Positions 1 through 9,672 are shown, numbered from the stretch's first letter. The stretch is 64,000 nucleotides of DNA from Marinibactrum halimedae (GCF_021234875.1 NZ_JAJQVM010000003.1:206739-270738), one strand, 5' to 3'. The notes: generated by a model not told the origin, from the letters alone. A program made the numbers and translations.

Positions 1-3000
1 TTTTTGAAAATAGGTATCGAAAATACCCCACAGTTTTTCTTTTTGAATGGGCTTCGATAGATAATCATTCATCCCTGCTTTGAGTGCTTGTCTTTTGTAC
101 TCTTCAAGTACGTGTGCACTTAAAGCGATAATAACCAACTTTTTTTTGTTTTCTTCTTCTCTGATTATTTTTGCTGCGGTATAGCCATCCATGATGGGCA
201 TTTCACAATCCATAAAAATTAAATCAAATACATCCGGGTTTTCTCGAATTTTGGTGACAGCCTCTTCTCCATTATTGACGATAACAGGTTTGATGAATAC
301 TTTCCGCAATAGGCCTGTAATGACCTTTTGGTTGACGCTGTTGTCCTCTGCTACCAAGACATGCAATTGAGAAAAGTCAGTGGTACCTGCCTCACTGTGG
401 TTGGTTTTTGCAGGGGTTATTGAAGTGGTTGGAATGGAACTTATTTTCTCGAACGTAATAGAGAAGTAAAAACAAGCGCCCCCATGAGTGTTGTTTTTTA
501 CGCCAATTTCACCTCCCATGGCGTGAATAAGAAACTGGCAAATAGAGAGCCCCAAGCCTGTACCTCCAAAATGTTTAACAGTGCTGGGGTCGGCTTGGGC
601 AAAGGGGTTAAAGATCTTTTCTCGATTTTCTTCGGCAATCCCAATGCCTGTGTCATTAATTTCAAAATTTAATTGGCCTTCATACTTTGAGTCAACTGAA
701 ATAGAAACTTCGCCTTTTTGAGTAAATTTAAACGCATTCCCTATAATATTATTGAGGATTTGTCGAATTCGATAGCTGTCAGCACATATCCATTCTGGAC
801 AATCTTTTGAGATTGTTACGGTTAGCTCAATACCAGTGGTTAACGATTTGGCTTCGAATATTTTAAGGCTTTCTTTTATGAAGTTATTTAGATGAAAAGG
901 TGCTTTCTCCAGTTCATATTTTCCAGATTCTAGTTTTGAATAATCAAGAATATCATTAACTATAGTAAGGAGAAGGTTGGATGAGGAGCGTATAGTGCTA
1001 AGATATTCTGTTTGCTCTTGATTAAGTGATGTCTCGTTAAGAATGTCTGACATTCCTATAATGCCATTGAGTGGTGTTCGTAGCTCATGGCTCATTGTTG
1101 CAAGAAATTCACTTTTCATGTCTTTTTCTTTTTCTGCTTTTTCGGCTCGCTTAAAGGTCTCAAATTGATCTTGAATTAAGCGAGCTCGCTCTTTGTAATA
1201 GTTGATTTTTTTATGAATTTCTTGCGGAGTTAAGTTGATCTCATAAAGCAATTCAGAGTACGCGCTTTCCAGTATTTTTTTCTCGTTTTCACTAAAAAAA
1301 TTTGATTTTTTAATAGATTGGTGTGCTTCGGCTGCTCCAATGTGACCTGATAGAACTCGTTCTATTTCTGACTTTATGCGAACTAAATCGAAAATAGTCA
1401 TTTTTGCTTTGTTGTTGGCTTCGTGTACAGAGAAACAATGGTTGACATGTTTTTGAGCGAGGGTGGAATCAAAGTAGTGCTCAAAGATATCAGTTGCCAG
1501 TAATTTTTTCTCATGAGTATCAATGTTGTTTTTGCTATCTTTAGATTCTAACTTGATGCTTTCAAGCTGTGTAAAAAAGAGTTGAGTTGTCCAGCTCTCG
1601 TTGTCGCTTTGCCTAGAAAATATAGAGGCGATAATATAAAAAGTAATGTTAAAAAATAGGCTCCAGAATACTGTGTGAGCCGTATTTCCGCCTACTTGTA
1701 GACCAAATAACGCTTCGGGATTTAGAAAGCCACTTGCCCACCCTGCTTCTAGGTAAGTCAGGGATATGACATCACTTTTTTCGAGTGCTGGTAACATCAT
1801 GCAGTACAACCAAATGAAAAGCCCGGCAGATAAGCCCGCTATAGCGCCTTTTGATGAACCTTTCTTCCAAAATAGCCCACCTATTGCCAAGGGAGCGAAC
1901 TGTAATACGATAACGAAAGCAAACAGCCCAACTTGAGATAACATGAACGATTCAGATAAAACCGACACAAACACGTAGGCCGCTAATATCAATACGGCAA
2001 CGATTGACCTACGAATAGCCACAATGTATCGCTTTAAGTGAACAAGTTGTGGGTAGGTATCAATGATTGGTAGTGCAATGTGATTGGTCATCATATTGGA
2101 TGTGGTTAATGATGCTACCACTATCATCCCCATGGCGGCGGAAAAGCCTCCGATAAAAATGATTGTTCCAAAGAAGTGGCTATTGTCGGCGGCCATTGGG
2201 ATTTGCATTAATAATGTATCAGCTTGAGAGGGTGCATAACCTAATAGTATACCGGCCATTGCGATAGGAATGACGAAAAAATTAATGGCGATTTGATAGA
2301 AAGGAAATAGCCATTTTGCTGTTTCTATTTGCTCTTCACTTTCATTTTCAACAATTAAAATGTGGAACATATGAGGAAGAAAAAAGACGGCCGACATCGA
2401 AAGCACCATTAGAGCTACCCAATCCGGAAGGTGAGGGGGTTGCATTAGTGCTTTTAGTTCGGGTTGTGATAATGAGGCTGTTTCAAATTGTGTAAAAATG
2501 TCGCCCAAGCCATCAAAAAGAAAATAGACAATAAAGACGGAGGCGATCAAGAAAGTGAGTAGTTTAAATATGTTTTGAAAGGCTAAAGCACATAATATGC
2601 CTGGTTGTTTTTTTGTGATGTCTGAGTCTTTTACTCCAAACAATATGGTGAAAATGATAATGGAGATTATGAAAAAGAAGTCAATAAAGTAGCTTTGCGA
2701 TAGTGAGTTGCCGACGCTTTGTGTGTTGCTGATAGTGGTCAGGGAGTTGAGTATGGATCGTATTTGAAGCCCAATATAAGGCAGTATGGCTAAGGCACAA
2801 ACAATGGAAATGTAAGCGGCGATGATTCTTGAGCATCCATAGCGAGCTGAAATGAAATCGGCAATATTGGTAATGTAATAATTCTTTTTGCACGCTAAGA
2901 TTCGTTTGGCAATAAATCCTCCAAATAGCAAGGCAAAGCCGCTGCCAATATGAATGGTTAAAAAACTGTAGCCGGATGTGGCAGCCCAACCAATGCTCCC

Positions 3001-3156
3001 AAAAAAAGTCCATGATGTGCAGTAAATAGGTAGTAATAGAGAATAAAGGTATTTGTTTGTACTGAGTTTTTTGCATTTTTTGGATGCGAAAGCAATATAG
3101 AAAAGAAAGGCCATGTAGGCTGCGCATACTAAAACTAGCAGAAGAATACTTTCCAT
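1..3156 (-). CDS. SSS-type transporter / hybrid sensor histidine kinase (CbrA-like), partial
   Basis: The frame is open from an ATG at 3156 to the left edge, so the C-terminus is missing (1052 codons seen). Roughly residues 1-500 are a polytopic sodium:solute symporter module; about 550-640 resemble the STAC linker of CbrA-type kinases. A coiled coil leads to a HisKA H-box (MSHELRTPLNGIIG, near residue 687). HATPase motifs follow: an N-box (QILNNIIGNAFKFT), DTGIGIAEE and GGTGLGLSIC. A receiver domain starts with LVAEDNSVNQK, has the phosphoacceptor Asp in DCEMPIMDG, and a late LSKP lysine. By family knowledge such proteins couple solute transport or sensing to phosphorelay; the substrate cannot be read. 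It follows a small membrane ORF by 9 nt, so the two are probably co-translated. An Hpt domain may lie beyond the window. Confidence 0.93.
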   Translation of the reverse strand, partial: MESILLLVLVCAAYMAFLFYIAFASKKCKKLSTNKYLYSLLLPIYCTSWTFFGSIGWAATSGYSFLTIHIGSGFALLFGGFIAKRILACKKNYYITNIADFISARYGCSRIIAAYISIVCALAILPYIGLQIRSILNSLTTISNTQSVGNSLSQSYFIDFFFIISIIIFTILFGVKDSDITKKQPGILCALAFQNIFKLLTFLIASVFIVYFLFDGLGDIFTQFETASLSQPELKALMQPPHLPDWVALMVLSMSAVFFLPHMFHILIVENESEEQIETAKWLFPFYQIAINFFVIPIAMAGILLGYAPSQADTLLMQIPMAADNSHFFGTIIFIGGFSAAMGMIVVASLTTSNMMTNHIALPIIDTYPQLVHLKRYIVAIRRSIVAVLILAAYVFVSVLSESFMLSQVGLFAFVIVLQFAPLAIGGLFWKKGSSKGAIAGLSAGLFIWLYCMMLPALEKSDVISLTYLEAGWASGFLNPEALFGLQVGGNTAHTVFWSLFFNITFYIIASIFSRQSDNESWTTQLFFTQLESIKLESKDSKNNIDTHEKKLLATDIFEHYFDSTLAQKHVNHCFSVHEANNKAKMTIFDLVRIKSEIERVLSGHIGAAEAHQSIKKSNFFSENEKKILESAYSELLYEINLTPQEIHKKINYYKERARLIQDQFETFKRAEKAEKEKDMKSEFLATMSHELRTPLNGIIGMSDILNETSLNQEQTEYLSTIRSSSNLLLTIVNDILDYSKLESGKYELEKAPFHLNNFIKESLKIFEAKSLTTGIELTVTISKDCPEWICADSYRIRQILNNIIGNAFKFTQKGEVSISVDSKYEGQLNFEINDTGIGIAEENREKIFNPFAQADPSTVKHFGGTGLGLSICQFLIHAMGGEIGVKNNTHGGACFYFSITFEKISSIPTTSITPAKTNHSEAGTTDFSQLHVLVAEDNSVNQKVITGLLRKVFIKPVIVNNGEEAVTKIRENPDVFDLIFMDCEMPIMDGYTAAKIIREEENKKKLVIIALSAHVLEEYKRQALKAGMNDYLSKPIQKEKLWGIFDTYFQK

Positions 3157-3165
3157 GAGAGGCAG

Positions 3166-3369
3166 TTATCCCTTTGTGCGCTTTTCTATGCTATGGATAA
3201 TAAAGTCAATGAAAGGAAATAGGAACCAGCTGGCAAATAAATAGTAAAACGTAGTTGCATACCCGATGGTAAGATCTGCAATAACAGGCCAGCTAACCAT
3301 GCAAAATGCAAAAATGCACAAAATGCATTGTGCTTCTGGGGTGTGATAAGATTTAATAAAAGACTTCAT
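3166..3369 (-). CDS. small two-helix membrane protein upstream of transporter-kinase
   Basis: This 67-residue protein has two clear hydrophobic helices, about residues 15-34 and 38-58, and a basic C-terminus (EKRTKG). Its stop is 9 nt before the ATG of the transporter-kinase gene, so the pair forms one transcript. Small two-helix proteins are often encoded just before SSS-family symporters (for example YhdT before PanF), and this could be an accessory subunit for the transporter module. No specific family could be assigned by eye; the role is inference from position. Confidence 0.7.
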   Translation of the reverse strand: MKSFIKSYHTPEAQCILCIFAFCMVSWPVIADLTIGYATTFYYLFASWFLFPFIDFIIHSIEKRTKG

Positions 3370-3633
3370 TTATTATTACTTTTTTATTTGTATGCTTATC
3401 ATTTAGTATAGGTGATAGATACTGTTGTTGGCTCATTTTGTTTTCTTTTACGACGTTTTTTAACACTTTTTCTTTAAGCTATAAGTTCAGGCGGTGTAAA
3501 TTGACGGAAGGGGTTTGAAAGGGTGGTGGTTGCAAGTAAGATCAAAAAAGACCAATAAAGCGATCAATGAACAGGGAAGTAGCTATAAAGAGGTGTGTTG
3601 GTGTTAAAAGGGTATATTGGTATTAAGGAGTTT

Positions 3634-3666
3634 AGTTTGCCTGTAGCTAAACTACAGGCCAAACTC
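3634..3666 (-). other. inverted repeat overlapping the fldB stop codon
   Basis: GTTTGCCTGTAG and CTACAGGCCAAAC pair over about 12 bp with one bulge and a short CTAAA-type loop. The fldB TAG codon lies inside one arm. No T-run follows on the minus strand, so this may be an RNA 3'-end stabiliser rather than a classical terminator. Confidence 0.45.
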
Positions 3667-4179
3667 TTGTCGTATTTGCTTACACCAAATTTCAATTCTT
3701 TCTTGTGACTGGTCAAATTCGTTTTCGTCATCCAGCGCCAGTCCAACAAATTGAGATTGATCGGGGGTCAACGCTTTAGAGGCTTCAAATTCATAACCCT
3801 CGACACTCCAGTAACCCACTGGAATGGCGCCCAGTGCGACTACTTTGGCATGCAGGTATCCCATTGCATCTAAAAACCATTCAGGGTAGCCGACTTGATC
3901 GCCAAGCCCGTATAAGGCGACTTTCTTGCCTTTAAAGTAGTCGGGTTCAAACTCACCCCATATTTCTTCCCAGTCTTCTTGTAATTCGCCGTAATCCCAT
4001 GTGGGTATGCCCAAGATGAGATAAGGGTATGACAAGGTGGTGGATAAAGGCTCGTCAGCAATATTAAAGATATCGACTAATTCCGATCCAATAGTATCCC
4101 GAATTTTTTCTCCGGCCATTTCTGTGTAACAAGTAGAGCTACCATAGAATAGCCCGATGGGTTTGGTGTGTGCGGTCAT
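3652..4179 (-). CDS. fldB: flavodoxin FldB
   Basis: A 175-residue long-chain flavodoxin, an FMN-binding low-potential electron carrier in the cytoplasm. The FMN phosphate loop is at the N-terminus (GLFYGSSTCYTEMA). Further motifs are the isoalloxazine-loop region GIPTWDYGELQEDWE and YGLGDQVGYPEWFLDAMG, which closely match enterobacterial FldB. A GTG 15 nt further upstream is possible, but the ATG at 4179 overlaps the mioC stop as ATGA, which argues for translational coupling and sets the start. It forms a two-flavodoxin operon with mioC. In E. coli FldB is oxidative-stress induced; regulation here cannot be read from sequence. Confidence 0.93.
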   Translation of the reverse strand: MTAHTKPIGLFYGSSTCYTEMAGEKIRDTIGSELVDIFNIADEPLSTTLSYPYLILGIPTWDYGELQEDWEEIWGEFEPDYFKGKKVALYGLGDQVGYPEWFLDAMGYLHAKVVALGAIPVGYWSVEGYEFEASKALTPDQSQFVGLALDDENEFDQSQERIEIWCKQIRQEFGL

Positions 4180-4622
4180 AGGTTTTTTATCCACTCTTCT
4201 GCCCAGGTGAGCGCTTGTTGTTGAGGGCTTTCTCCTATTGAGGCATCCAGTGTAAGAATGTCCCCAAGGCGGGTGGCTCCGATGTCGGTAAACGCTTCGT
4301 CTAGGCTGATACCGGCTTGACCGAAGGTGGGGTAGGCACTGTCTCCTAGGTTGATGATGCTGTATGACCGACCAGCAATGCGTGGGTAATCATTTTTCAA
4401 ATGAAGGTAAAGGGGCTGGAGTGACGGTGGAATATCACCGGCTCCGGTATTGGAGGTGCAAATAAGTAATATCTCGTTTTCATTTTCAAGGTCTGAGGCT
4501 TGAAAAGCAGAGCTTTGCATTATTGTCTGATGGCCCTCATCAGAGAGAAATTTATTGAGTGCAATGGCGACACCCTGGGCTGTCCCCATTACTGTGCCAT
4601 AGAAAATACGAATGGTTGCCAT
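4176..4622 (-). CDS. mioC: MioC-like flavodoxin
   Basis: A 148-residue short flavodoxin-fold protein of MioC length and composition. The FMN phosphate-binding loop is FYGTVMGTAQGVA; the second loop contains LLICTSNTGAGDIPPSL and the third NLGDSAYPTFGQAG. In E. coli, MioC is an FMN electron carrier required for biotin synthase activity in vitro. Its stop overlaps the fldB start by 4 nt. Unlike E. coli, it is not next to a recognisable replication origin or gidA here. It is the first gene of the two-flavodoxin unit, divergent from trmL. Confidence 0.85.
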   Translation of the reverse strand: MATIRIFYGTVMGTAQGVAIALNKFLSDEGHQTIMQSSAFQASDLENENEILLICTSNTGAGDIPPSLQPLYLHLKNDYPRIAGRSYSIINLGDSAYPTFGQAGISLDEAFTDIGATRLGDILTLDASIGESPQQQALTWAEEWIKNL

Positions 4623-4788
4623 AGATAAAACCCGTTACTGCGTCTCGATGTTATCTTGAAACCACCGACACTCATAAAGCAGATAACGTTCGTCGGTGAT
4701 AGAATACAAAGGCGTTATGGTAATGCCTTCTAAAGCAGTGAGCAAAACCTAATGCAATCAGTTTATCCATTGAGCTTTAGAGTAATAA

Positions 4789-4813
4789 ATAGGCAGTCTC
4801 TTTGGCTGCCTAT
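4789..4813. repeat. 8-bp inverted repeat in the mioC-trmL divergent region
   Basis: ATAGGCAG and CTGCCTAT are perfect inverted arms around a 9-nt spacer, about 80 bp before trmL and 170 bp before mioC. No U-tract follows on the plus strand; the minus strand reads into TTTATTA. It could be an operator or a hairpin in a leader. Confidence 0.45.
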
Positions 4814-4893
4814 TGTGTGAAAGGGCAGCATTTTTTGATTAATGAATAATCAATATGCAGTCACAGAAATCGATTAATGGTGTATTTGAAGTC

Positions 4894-5358
4894 ATGTTTC
4901 ATATTGCTTTGCATGAGCCTCGTATTGCTCCCAATACAGGTAATATTATTCGACTGGCGGCCAATAATGGTTGTCATTTACATTTGATTGAGCCATTAGG
5001 GTTTGATTTTGAAGAAAAAAAATTACGTAGGGCAGGGCTTGATTATCATGACCTCTCACGAGTGACACGCTATAGCGATTACTCTGCCTTTAAAGAAGCA
5101 ATGGGAGAGCGCCGCATTCTTGCGTTGACGACAAAAGGAAGTCGGCCCCATGATCAATTACATTATCAACCTGATGATGTTTTATTATTTGGTTCAGAAA
5201 CGTCGGGTTTGCCTGATGATATTCGCAACAGTTTTCCACCTGAGCACCGCTTACGCATTCCCATGTGTGAGAATAATCGAAGTTTAAACCTATCCAATGC
5301 CGTCGCCATTGTGAGCTATGAAGCGTGGCGCCAGCAAGGGTTTAAAGGTGCGCTATAA
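4894..5358 (+). CDS. trmL: tRNA (cytidine(34)-2'-O)-methyltransferase TrmL
   Basis: A SPOUT-fold methyltransferase that 2'-O-methylates the wobble base of tRNA-Leu isoacceptors using SAM. The protein matches E. coli TrmL closely: [19 protein letters not shown] at the N-terminus, [13 protein letters not shown], then the knotted SAM site [29 protein letters not shown] and YEAWRQ. The in-frame ATG at 4855 would add 13 residues absent from the family. The ATG at 4894 gives 154 residues, close to the usual 157, and is chosen although no strong ribosome site precedes it. It is monocistronic between divergent mioC and convergent cyclase genes. Confidence 0.95.
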   Translation: MFHIALHEPRIAPNTGNIIRLAANNGCHLHLIEPLGFDFEEKKLRRAGLDYHDLSRVTRYSDYSAFKEAMGERRILALTTKGSRPHDQLHYQPDDVLLFGSETSGLPDDIRNSFPPEHRLRIPMCENNRSLNLSNAVAIVSYEAWRQQGFKGAL

Positions 5359-5455
5359 AGCAAGCCTTTCCGATCTATTCTCCATTTTATAATAAGCGGT
5401 TATTGTGCAATGGGTGATATTGGAAATGACGTATAAATAATAAAGTGATCAACAC

Positions 5456-7519
5456 TTATTGAGAGAGTTGTATAACCGGTGCAGGTTTGTGGGTATTCAC
5501 CGCTAGTCTGGGCGCTTTGCAAATGCGGTTGCGCCCTTTGTCTTTGGCTTGATATAAAGCCGTATCAGCCGCCTGAACAATTTCATCTAATTTGCATTGT
5601 TGTCCATAGGCAACAGAGGCTACGCCGACAGAAATGGTGAGGGGGATGGGGGTACCGTTATGGCTGAATTGAGTGATTTCAACTGTTTTGCGTATTTTTT
5701 CGGCAACAAAAGCGGCGTTCTCCAAGTTGGTAGAAGGCAGAATCAGCGCAAATTCTTCTCCTCCGTATCGGCAAATACTGTCAATGTTTCTGCCAATGAC
5801 GGATCGTAAACAATCGCTAACCATTTGGAGTGCTTGATCACCCACCGTATGGCCCCAGTTATCGTTGATGCGTTTGAAGTGGTCGATGTCTGCCAGGAGC
5901 AGGCTCATATCCGAAAGATTGCGCTTCACTCGATTTAATTCTTGTTCCAAGGCTAAGTCAAAATGATAGCGATTACGCAGCCCTGTTAACTTATCGGTGA
6001 CAGAAACGCGTGCCAGCTTTTCATTGGCAGTGGTTAATTCTTCCAAGGCACGAGTAAGTTCACCGGTGCGCTCAGACACTTGATGTTCCAAATTGCTGTT
6101 TTGTGCGGCTAAATCCTGATACGCCTTTTTAAGGTGTTTTCGAAGTGTATTGAGCCGGTCTGCCAGAGCCAGAGACAAAAGCAGCATTTCCAAGCATGAA
6201 CCGAAAATCATTGAGTGTTCAGTTAAGAAATTAATGGGTAGCCAGCCCAATTGTTTACTGAGGTAGATCATGCTGCCGATGACGGCCGCAATCCACGCTA
6301 AAAGATAATAGCGGGCGTCTGAAAACCCTTGTCGATATCGTTGTGCCCCCATGACGATGACAATAATGGAAAATGCCATTGTTGTTACCGCCAACGGTTT
6401 TATGACTTGAGAGTATGAAAAAACAAAGGTGGCGGCGATGATACTGACGCTAAAAGCGATCATGAGGTTAATGATTTTTTGCATCATTCGATCTTCATTG
6501 AGTTGCAAGAACGATTTTGCAAACAGCATTAAAAAGAAAAGGGCAAAAGCACCTGAGCAGGCAATTGCGTAATTATTGACCCCTGGATATTGAGGCCAAA
6601 TGAATTGATAGCCGATGCCTCGAAGACCTAACTGCAAAACAATAAAAGAAGCCACAAATAAGACGTAGTACAGGTATGCCGCTCTACCTACCGAACAGTA
6701 TAAAAAGAAGTTGTAAATGATCATGCTGATCATCAGTCCAAACAGTACGCCATTTAGGGTAGATTGATAGGATTTCTGTTGGTAGTAGTCTGTTTGTGTT
6801 GAAAATTCAACGGGTATTTGTACAGAGCTGCTGGATTTGGCTCGAAGGTAAATCGAAGAAATATCTCCCATATTAGTGATGGGAAAAATAAAATGGGTAT
6901 CAAAAATGGGTCGTTGATTAAAGGGTTGGCGGTCGCCTGTTATGTACGTGTTGATGATTTGTTGGTCGTGATTAATATAAAAAACCGAGAGCTCATCCAA
7001 CAGTGGGTACAATATTTGTAATAATAAGGTTTCTTGTATTTCGGGGGTGTTGTCAATTTTAATTTTGACCCAAACTGGATGTGATTTCCATCCAAAAGAC
7101 AGGCCTTGTTCTCCGGGCTCTTGGAATAGGTTTTCTTGGTTATGCAAAATGTCTTTAATCGATAGAGTGTTGCCTGATGCGTAAGAATTTTCTTCAAAAA
7201 AACTCAGCGAATACATGATGGGTGAATTTGATGCTGATGTTGATAAAGAATAAAAAACCGTCAGTACGAATAGTATAAAAAAAGGTTTAATTAGAAGGAA
7301 AGGGATGATAGTAAAAGGAATAATTTTTTTCCTTCTTAGTGTTTTTGGGTACAAATAGAGTTGTGCAAAAAAGCAATAACCTAACTGATGTAACCTCGGT
7401 TTAGTGAGGAGGCAGGCGATGGTATCTTGTTTTTTATCGATGGACTGATGCATAGAGTTAGATTGCCATGCTTTTCCATGTTTAGGGCAGTGGAGTATTA
7501 ATCCCAATGTTATTTGCAA
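5456..7519 (-). CDS. 7TMR-DISM diguanylate cyclase
   Basis: This protein makes c-di-GMP from GTP at the inner membrane. After a hydrophobic signal segment (about residues 68-90) comes a periplasmic 7TMR-DISMED2-like domain (about 105-235), seven membrane helices (about 255-460), a coiled coil and a C-terminal GGDEF domain. The active-site loop is RYGGEEF. An inhibitory RxxD site (RNID) lies exactly five residues before GGEEF, so product feedback inhibition is expected. The first 65 residues are unusual for a secreted sensor, and the true start may be a non-ATG codon nearer the signal segment; no good ATG lies between residues 24 and 102. It is convergent with trmL. Confidence 0.92.
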   Translation of the reverse strand: MQITLGLILHCPKHGKAWQSNSMHQSIDKKQDTIACLLTKPRLHQLGYCFFAQLYLYPKTLRRKKIIPFTIIPFLLIKPFFILFVLTVFYSLSTSASNSPIMYSLSFFEENSYASGNTLSIKDILHNQENLFQEPGEQGLSFGWKSHPVWVKIKIDNTPEIQETLLLQILYPLLDELSVFYINHDQQIINTYITGDRQPFNQRPIFDTHFIFPITNMGDISSIYLRAKSSSSVQIPVEFSTQTDYYQQKSYQSTLNGVLFGLMISMIIYNFFLYCSVGRAAYLYYVLFVASFIVLQLGLRGIGYQFIWPQYPGVNNYAIACSGAFALFFLMLFAKSFLQLNEDRMMQKIINLMIAFSVSIIAATFVFSYSQVIKPLAVTTMAFSIIVIVMGAQRYRQGFSDARYYLLAWIAAVIGSMIYLSKQLGWLPINFLTEHSMIFGSCLEMLLLSLALADRLNTLRKHLKKAYQDLAAQNSNLEHQVSERTGELTRALEELTTANEKLARVSVTDKLTGLRNRYHFDLALEQELNRVKRNLSDMSLLLADIDHFKRINDNWGHTVGDQALQMVSDCLRSVIGRNIDSICRYGGEEFALILPSTNLENAAFVAEKIRKTVEITQFSHNGTPIPLTISVGVASVAYGQQCKLDEIVQAADTALYQAKDKGRNRICKAPRLAVNTHKPAPVIQLSQ

Positions 7520-7662
7520 AAAAATGTTAATTTCAGTTTAGAATACATTTGGTATTGATTTCTAGTTTTTAGCTATAGCGATGCCTAATAACCATGGCCT
7601 TTATATTCTAATTGAAGATAAGTTTGTCGCTTTGATATTGTGTATCTTTATAGAATTCAGTC

Positions 7663-7704
7663 ATTGAGAGTCGTGCTATTGAGAGTCGCGCTATTCAGAG
7701 CCGG
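7663..7704. repeat. 15-bp tandem repeat, 2.8 copies
   Basis: Two adjacent copies of ATTGAGAGTCG[T/C]GCT and a third partial copy (ATTCAGAGCCGG) lie in the gap between oxyR and the cyclase gene. Together with similar repeats elsewhere this looks like short tandem duplication. Confidence 0.8.
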
Positions 7705-7734
7705 TTGTTCAAAATAAATACTTCCAAAATACCC

Positions 7735-8634
7735 TTAAGCTATGAGTTCGACCAGTTGTGAGCTTAACAATTTTTTTAACCGCTCGATGTTTTCCAAAGC
7801 GGGATAGTTAGGGCGTACTGCAAATGCAATACGGCGATGGGGGCCGGGTTCGTTCAGTGGTATAGCTCTGAGCCTTGGGTGATGGTTAACCAATTGTTGT
7901 AGACCCATTTCAGGTATGAGAGTGGTGCCAAGTCCTCCTGCCACCAATTCAACCAGAGTGTTAAGGCTACTCCCTCCAATGCTGAACGGGGTGTTGATAT
8001 TGACTTCGCACACCGCCAAGGCGTGATCTTTCAGGCAGTGCCCATCTTTTAGCAGCATTAAGTTCGAGAGCCGAATATCTTCACTTTTTACACTGGCTAA
8101 TTGTGATAGTTCATTTTCAATAGAGGTGACTAAATAGAAATTTTCTTCCCAAAATTCAAATGTTAATAGCCCTTCACAGTCGTAGGGAAGTGCCAAGATG
8201 GCTGTGTCTAATTGCCCAGACAAGACCTTCGCCACTAAATGATGAGATTGGTCTTCATCCACTTGCAGAGCCAAACGAGGGTAGTGTTCTGCGAGTGCCG
8301 GCAGCATCAACGGCAAGAGATAGGGGGCTATGGTGGGTATGATACCTACGGAGAAGCTGCCTGAAAGTGGTGCTTTAATGGTGTCGGCTAAGCCTGTAAG
8401 GTCATTCATTTGCATCATGATGTCATCGGCCATCAACAGCATTTGTTGGCCTAATGTCGTCACAAGGACTTTTTTGTTATCTCGTTCAAAAACCTTAAAG
8501 CCCAATTGCGCCTCTAAATCATTGATGGCGGTGCTGAGTGTGGATTGTGAAATGGCACAGGCATCCGCTGCTTTCTTGAAATGTAAAAACTCTTTCACAG
8601 CCAGTGCGTACTTTAGATGTTTTAAGGAGATCAT
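7735..8634 (-). CDS. oxyR: peroxide-sensing LysR-type regulator OxyR
   Basis: A 299-residue LysR-family transcription factor. The N-terminal winged helix-turn-helix spans about residues 1-60 (KKAADACAISQSTLSTAIND). The effector domain carries the two redox cysteines of OxyR, Cys200 and Cys209, in the motif DGHCLKDHALAVC, corresponding to E. coli Cys199 and Cys208. Oxidation by H2O2 forms a disulfide and activates target promoters. It is transcribed divergently from ahpC with 258 bp between the starts, the expected arrangement for autoregulation and for activation of ahpCF. An exact OxyR site could not be assigned by eye. Confidence 0.95.
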   Translation of the reverse strand: MISLKHLKYALAVKEFLHFKKAADACAISQSTLSTAINDLEAQLGFKVFERDNKKVLVTTLGQQMLLMADDIMMQMNDLTGLADTIKAPLSGSFSVGIIPTIAPYLLPLMLPALAEHYPRLALQVDEDQSHHLVAKVLSGQLDTAILALPYDCEGLLTFEFWEENFYLVTSIENELSQLASVKSEDIRLSNLMLLKDGHCLKDHALAVCEVNINTPFSIGGSSLNTLVELVAGGLGTTLIPEMGLQQLVNHHPRLRAIPLNEPGPHRRIAFAVRPNYPALENIERLKKLLSSQLVELIA

Positions 8635-8847
8635 GGTTGGGCTCTTCTGGTCACAGGATGATCAAGTTCTAGTCATTGGAAAAACTGAACATCACAATTG
8701 GTTTTATTCAATTTACTAGAACACTGATACAGCCTACCATACAATCATTGTTAGCAAAGACACGAAACAGTGGTTGCCTTTATTTTACTCAAGCCGTTTT
8801 GCTAAGAGCAGGCTTAAATGTAGGCAGAGATTGTTTCTTTATAAAAC

Positions 8848-8862
8848 GCGTGTTTAACACGC
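8848..8862. promoter_or_regulatory. palindrome in the ahpC leader
   Basis: GCGTGTT-T-AACACGC is a perfect 7+7 palindrome about 30 bp before the ahpC start. With a one-base centre it is more plausible as a protein-binding site than as an RNA hairpin. It does not match the OxyR consensus well. Confidence 0.35.
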
Positions 8863-8892
8863 CTAAAAAAACCAACGAATGGAGCATTTGTA

Positions 8893-9456
8893 ATGGCTTT
8901 AATCAACACAAAAATTAAACCTTTTAACGCCACAGCTTTTAAACAGGGTGAATTCGTTGAAGTAAGTGACAAAGATTTAGAAGGCAAGTGGTCTGTGTTC
9001 TTCTTCTACCCAGCTGACTTCACGTTTGTTTGTCCAACCGAATTGGGTGACTTGGCTGATCACTATGATGCTTTCCAATCTATGGGGGTCGAAATTTACT
9101 CAGTGTCTACCGATACTCACTTCACCCACAAGGCTTGGCACGACTCTTCTGACACCATTGGTAAAATTCAATACACCATGATTGGCGATCCAACCGGTGA
9201 AATTACTCGCAATTTTGAAGTGATGCGTGAAGGTCAAGGCCTTGCTGATCGCGGTACGTTCGTTGTTGACCCAGAGGGCGTGATTCAAGCCATGGAAATC
9301 ACTGCTGAAGGTATTGGTCGTGATGCTGAAGACTTGTTGCGTAAAGTGAAGGCCGCTCAGTATGTTGCCTCTCACCCAGGTGAAGTTTGTCCAGCCAAAT
9401 GGAAAGAAGGTGAAGCAACCTTGGCGCCTTCTTTGGATCTTGTTGGAAAGATCTAA
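8893..9456 (+). CDS. ahpC: alkyl hydroperoxide reductase subunit C (peroxiredoxin)
   Basis: A typical 2-Cys peroxiredoxin that reduces H2O2, alkyl peroxides and peroxynitrite in the cytoplasm. The 187-residue length equals the E. coli protein. The peroxidatic Cys47 sits in [10 protein letters not shown] and the resolving Cys166 in [10 protein letters not shown] near the C-terminus. The translation site is preceded by GGAGCATTTGTA. It is followed by ahpF, its dedicated reductase, after a 216-bp gap with a strong hairpin. Divergent oxyR implies peroxide induction. Confidence 0.98.
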   Translation: MALINTKIKPFNATAFKQGEFVEVSDKDLEGKWSVFFFYPADFTFVCPTELGDLADHYDAFQSMGVEIYSVSTDTHFTHKAWHDSSDTIGKIQYTMIGDPTGEITRNFEVMREGQGLADRGTFVVDPEGVIQAMEITAEGIGRDAEDLLRKVKAAQYVASHPGEVCPAKWKEGEATLAPSLDLVGKI

Positions 9457-9496
9457 TTTGTTGGCAAATTATGAATGTTGGACGATGTTCAACACA

Positions 9497-9518
9497 AAGC
9501 GCTCGGTAACGAGCGCTT
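9497..9518 (+). other. strong stem-loop between ahpC and ahpF
   Basis: AAGCGCTCG-GTAA-CGAGCGCTT forms a perfect 9-bp stem with a GNRA-type tetraloop (GTAA). No U-run follows, so it is more likely an mRNA processing or stabilising element, or a weak attenuator, that could set the ahpC:ahpF ratio. Confidence 0.6.
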
Positions 9519-9672
9519 CTCAACCGCAGATACCACAGGCAGCGGCGCCACTGTCTACCGGTAACCGAATATTTCTAGCCCTCTATCCAAGGTAAATAAA
9601 AGAGTGTTTTTAACAGCATTCTAAGTAACCAGTTTGATTTGAATAGAGCTTACGTTTTTATTGGAGAATATT

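Noticed and set aside
2681..3127. 148-codon minus-strand ORF within the transporter-kinase
   Set aside because: It lies in a different frame within the longer SSS-kinase frame, which has full domain motifs.
4789..4813. Terminator between mioC and trmL
   Set aside because: The genes diverge here, so no transcript needs termination, and the plus strand lacks a U-run; kept only as an inverted repeat.
8635..8892. OxyR-binding site upstream of ahpC
   Set aside because: Expected from biology, but no stretch fits the ATAG/CTAT spaced consensus well enough to place it by eye.
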